A DNA stretch of 64,000 nucleotides from Chlorogloeopsis fritschii PCC 6912 (lineage in GTDB: Bacteria > Cyanobacteriota > Cyanobacteriia > Cyanobacteriales > Nostocaceae), in the NCBI RefSeq assembly GCF_000317285.1, contig NZ_AJLN01000141.1, positions 1 to 64,000 on the forward strand, read 5' to 3'. Position 1 is the first letter of the stretch. Each line of letters opens with the position of its first letter. A model generated the notes under the pieces. It worked only from the letters and a program-made list of their open reading frames with translations. It had not been told where the DNA came from and ran no database searches. The position numbers and the translations under genes were made by a program. Positions 62,472 through 64,000 of this stretch are shown one piece after another.

Positions 62472-63538
62472 TTGTTGACTCTCTAGAGGGTGGTTGCTGT
62501 GTGAGGAGTGAGGTCAATACGGAAAGGAATTTAGACTTTGACTATAGGTATAACAAAGAACTAACTGATTTCACCAGATCAAACCTTCCCACTTGGCACT
62601 ATTTTAGGCAATGTATTATATTTTACACTTTTTCTCAGAAATTCTAGCATAAATTGCTAGTCTCTTTATGACTGAAATTAACTAGGGTTTTGTCCCTGAG
62701 CAATAATTTTTGCCACTACTGAGCCAGTTCGGAATTCAGGTATTAATTCCAACATTAATTTGTAGTACTTCAGACTACAGAAGGGTATTAAGTAGCCTAG
62801 TACATGGCTTTAGCTATCAGGCATTGCCTGTTGATATTCTGCTGTCACCCCACAAAATACCAATAAGGTAAAATGCGGTGTCAGTTATAACACTTGGCCA
62901 AACCACCAACCAAGCTAACTCAAATATTCGCGGCTCACATCTAGCGATAGGAAACGCTTGTCAATTGAACTGCAAGAACATAATCTTCAGTTGCAGCTAT
63001 AATTGAAACGCACTACTAGCTTGGAAACTCGGCAATTTTTGCTGGCTTTCCAATAAATATAAAAATTATATTAATTTAGCAGACGCGAAATGACCCGCCG
63101 TTAGACAAAGCCAAAGAGTATAGTTTGGTTACTAGGAATACAATTTATACTGGACAAAAATCCAGTTAACTTATTATAACTCCAGCAAGCTTTAAGGTTG
63201 CAAATTTTCACAAAAACAAAACTATTGTATCACCAGAGAATCAAGCTATTAGAGATGGTCGTCAGCAGGCTGTAGATACAGCAGAGTGCTGCACGAAAGC
63301 AAATCGGAACTAACAAATTTAGTGACATCAGCGATCCCCATGACTGTACTTAAATTGCTATTGTGCAAGATAAGTAAGTCAACATAAATAAACTAAAAAC
63401 ACAGATCCCCGACTTCTTACTAGAAGTCGGGGATCTTATAGGGCGCATTTTAGGTTTAATTTGGTTGTTCTACTTACTTGCTCAAAAGATGCGATTAAAA
63501 GCATCTTGTAGATTCTTGATTATTGATCCCTGACAATC
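62472..63538. other. Long intergenic region upstream of fmt
   Basis: About 1.07 kb. Apart from the MITE-like element (63370-63480) and a GATGC/GCATC hairpin just after it (63488-63507), no gene or RNA family was recognised. The stretch 62860-63060 is less AT-rich than the rest and could hold a small RNA; this is only a possibility. Confidence 0.5.
63370..63480. repeat. MITE-like element with AAGTAAGT ends (copy 2)
   Basis: Ends AAGTAAGTCAAC on the left and GTTGTTCTACTTACTT on the right (inverted). Core GATCCCCGACTTCT / AGAAGTCGGGGATC at 63403-63435. The left half matches the reverse complement of 3796-3834 closely. Confidence 0.7.
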
Positions 63539-64000
63539 ATGAAAGTCGTTTTCTTTGGTACTCCCCAATTTGCAGTTCCTACCCTAGAGAAGTTGCTGAA
63601 GCATTCCAACTTTGAGGTATTGGCAGTGGTTACCCAGCCAGATAAACGTCGGGGAAGAGGAAACCAACTTACACCTCCACCGATAAAAACCATTGCCACA
63701 GCTCACAATTTGCCTGTATGGCAACCTCAACGAGTGAAAAAAGATGTCGAAACTTTAAGTCAACTCAGAGCAACAGGTGCGGATGTATTTGTAGTTGTCG
63801 CCTACGGGCAAATTCTCTCTCAAGAAATTTTAGATATGCCCAAGTTGGGTTGTGTGAACGTGCATGGCTCAATTTTGCCCAAATATCGTGGTGCAGCCCC
63901 AATTCAGTGGTGTTTGTATAACGCAGAGAAGGAAACAGGCATCACCACTATGTTAATGGATGAGGGGATGGATACTGGTGCGATGCTTTTGAAAGCTACA
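63539..64000 (+). CDS. fmt: Methionyl-tRNA formyltransferase (partial, N-terminal 154 aa)
   Basis: ATG at 63539; 154 codons run off the right edge. [57 protein letters not shown] and the active-site block [25 protein letters not shown] (Asn/His of the formyl-transfer site) with [12 protein letters not shown] identify Fmt. It formylates Met-tRNAi with 10-formyl-THF for translation initiation. Confidence 0.96.
   Translation, partial: MKVVFFGTPQFAVPTLEKLLKHSNFEVLAVVTQPDKRRGRGNQLTPPPIKTIATAHNLPVWQPQRVKKDVETLSQLRATGADVFVVVAYGQILSQEILDMPKLGCVNVHGSILPKYRGAAPIQWCLYNAEKETGITTMLMDEGMDTGAMLLKAT

Noticed and set aside
62472-63538. Structured RNA (tmRNA, 6S RNA, RNase P RNA or riboswitch) upstream of fmt
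   Set aside because: No conserved core of these RNAs was recognised by eye; an Infernal/Rfam search would decide.
1-64000. tRNA or rRNA genes
   Set aside because: No T-loop (GGTTCRANYCC) with matching acceptor stem was spotted in any gap; a tRNAscan run would be decisive.

Overview
The window comes from a filamentous, very probably heterocystous (Nostocales-type) cyanobacterium. Evidence: many HIP1 octamers (GCGATCGC); cyanobacterial families such as Ycf23/DUF561, a ComFB/CdgR-like protein, an Hfq of the cyanobacterial type beside dapF, a SigG-like ECF sigma factor, UbiA for plastoquinone, an apocarotenoid oxygenase and minCDE; and intergenic regions full of short palindromic and heptamer-type repeats. 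The genus cannot be fixed from the sequence. No tRNA, rRNA, CRISPR array, prophage or complete insertion sequence was recognised.

Layout. 1-5.3 kb is a metal (copper) resistance block: an RND pump (cut by the window edge) with its adaptor, a two-domain DUF305 lipoprotein (CopM-like), a 16-cysteine four-helix copper-storage-type protein and a Dps ferritin. 5.5-13.3 kb holds housekeeping and orphan genes (DUF4278, Ycf23, a DegT aminotransferase, a FetB-like permease, a chemoreceptor, a 621-aa membrane protein). 13.3-14.6 kb is a repeat-rich gap with nine 21-bp tandem units. 15-22.4 kb: dapF, hfq, a KefB-type antiporter, an M23 peptidase, a ComFB protein and an L,D-transpeptidase. 22.7-24.7 kb: a 50-aa membrane peptide, a SigG-like sigma factor behind an ECF-type promoter, and its probable anti-sigma. 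24.8-33 kb: a GGCT-like protein, leuS, an overlapping GHMP kinase/nucleotidyltransferase pair, a pentapeptide protein and a RecB-like nuclease. 33.4-38.4 kb is AT-rich: a phytase-like esterase and two tandem Ser/Thr kinases sharing an unrecognised C-terminal domain. 38.5-45.8 kb: ubiA, ppx, a divergent Mn/Zn ABC transporter and a HAD phosphatase. 46-52.5 kb: NurA, a folate/biopterin transporter, an apocarotenoid oxygenase and glutamate dehydrogenase. 52.7-58.7 kb has two broken genes (a histidine kinase missing its ATPase core and a frameshifted sugar-acid kinase) around a P450/TetR pair and a small membrane protein. 58.8-64 kb: minCDE, a secreted conserved protein and the start of fmt.

How the genes may work together. 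The most coherent signal is a shared direct repeat, TTTCAT-N5-TTTCAT (11-bp period, typical of OmpR/PhoB-family regulators), found upstream of the RND adaptor, the DUF305 gene, the cysteine-rich protein and the Mn/Zn transporter. This suggests a local metal regulon under a CopR- or ManR-like regulator that is not encoded here. A second theme is the cell envelope: M23 peptidase, ComFB, L,D-transpeptidase, sigma and anti-sigma are contiguous. A third is the repeat load: several palindromic families occur at scattered sites, one copy apparently nested in another and two apparently inside coding regions in frame.
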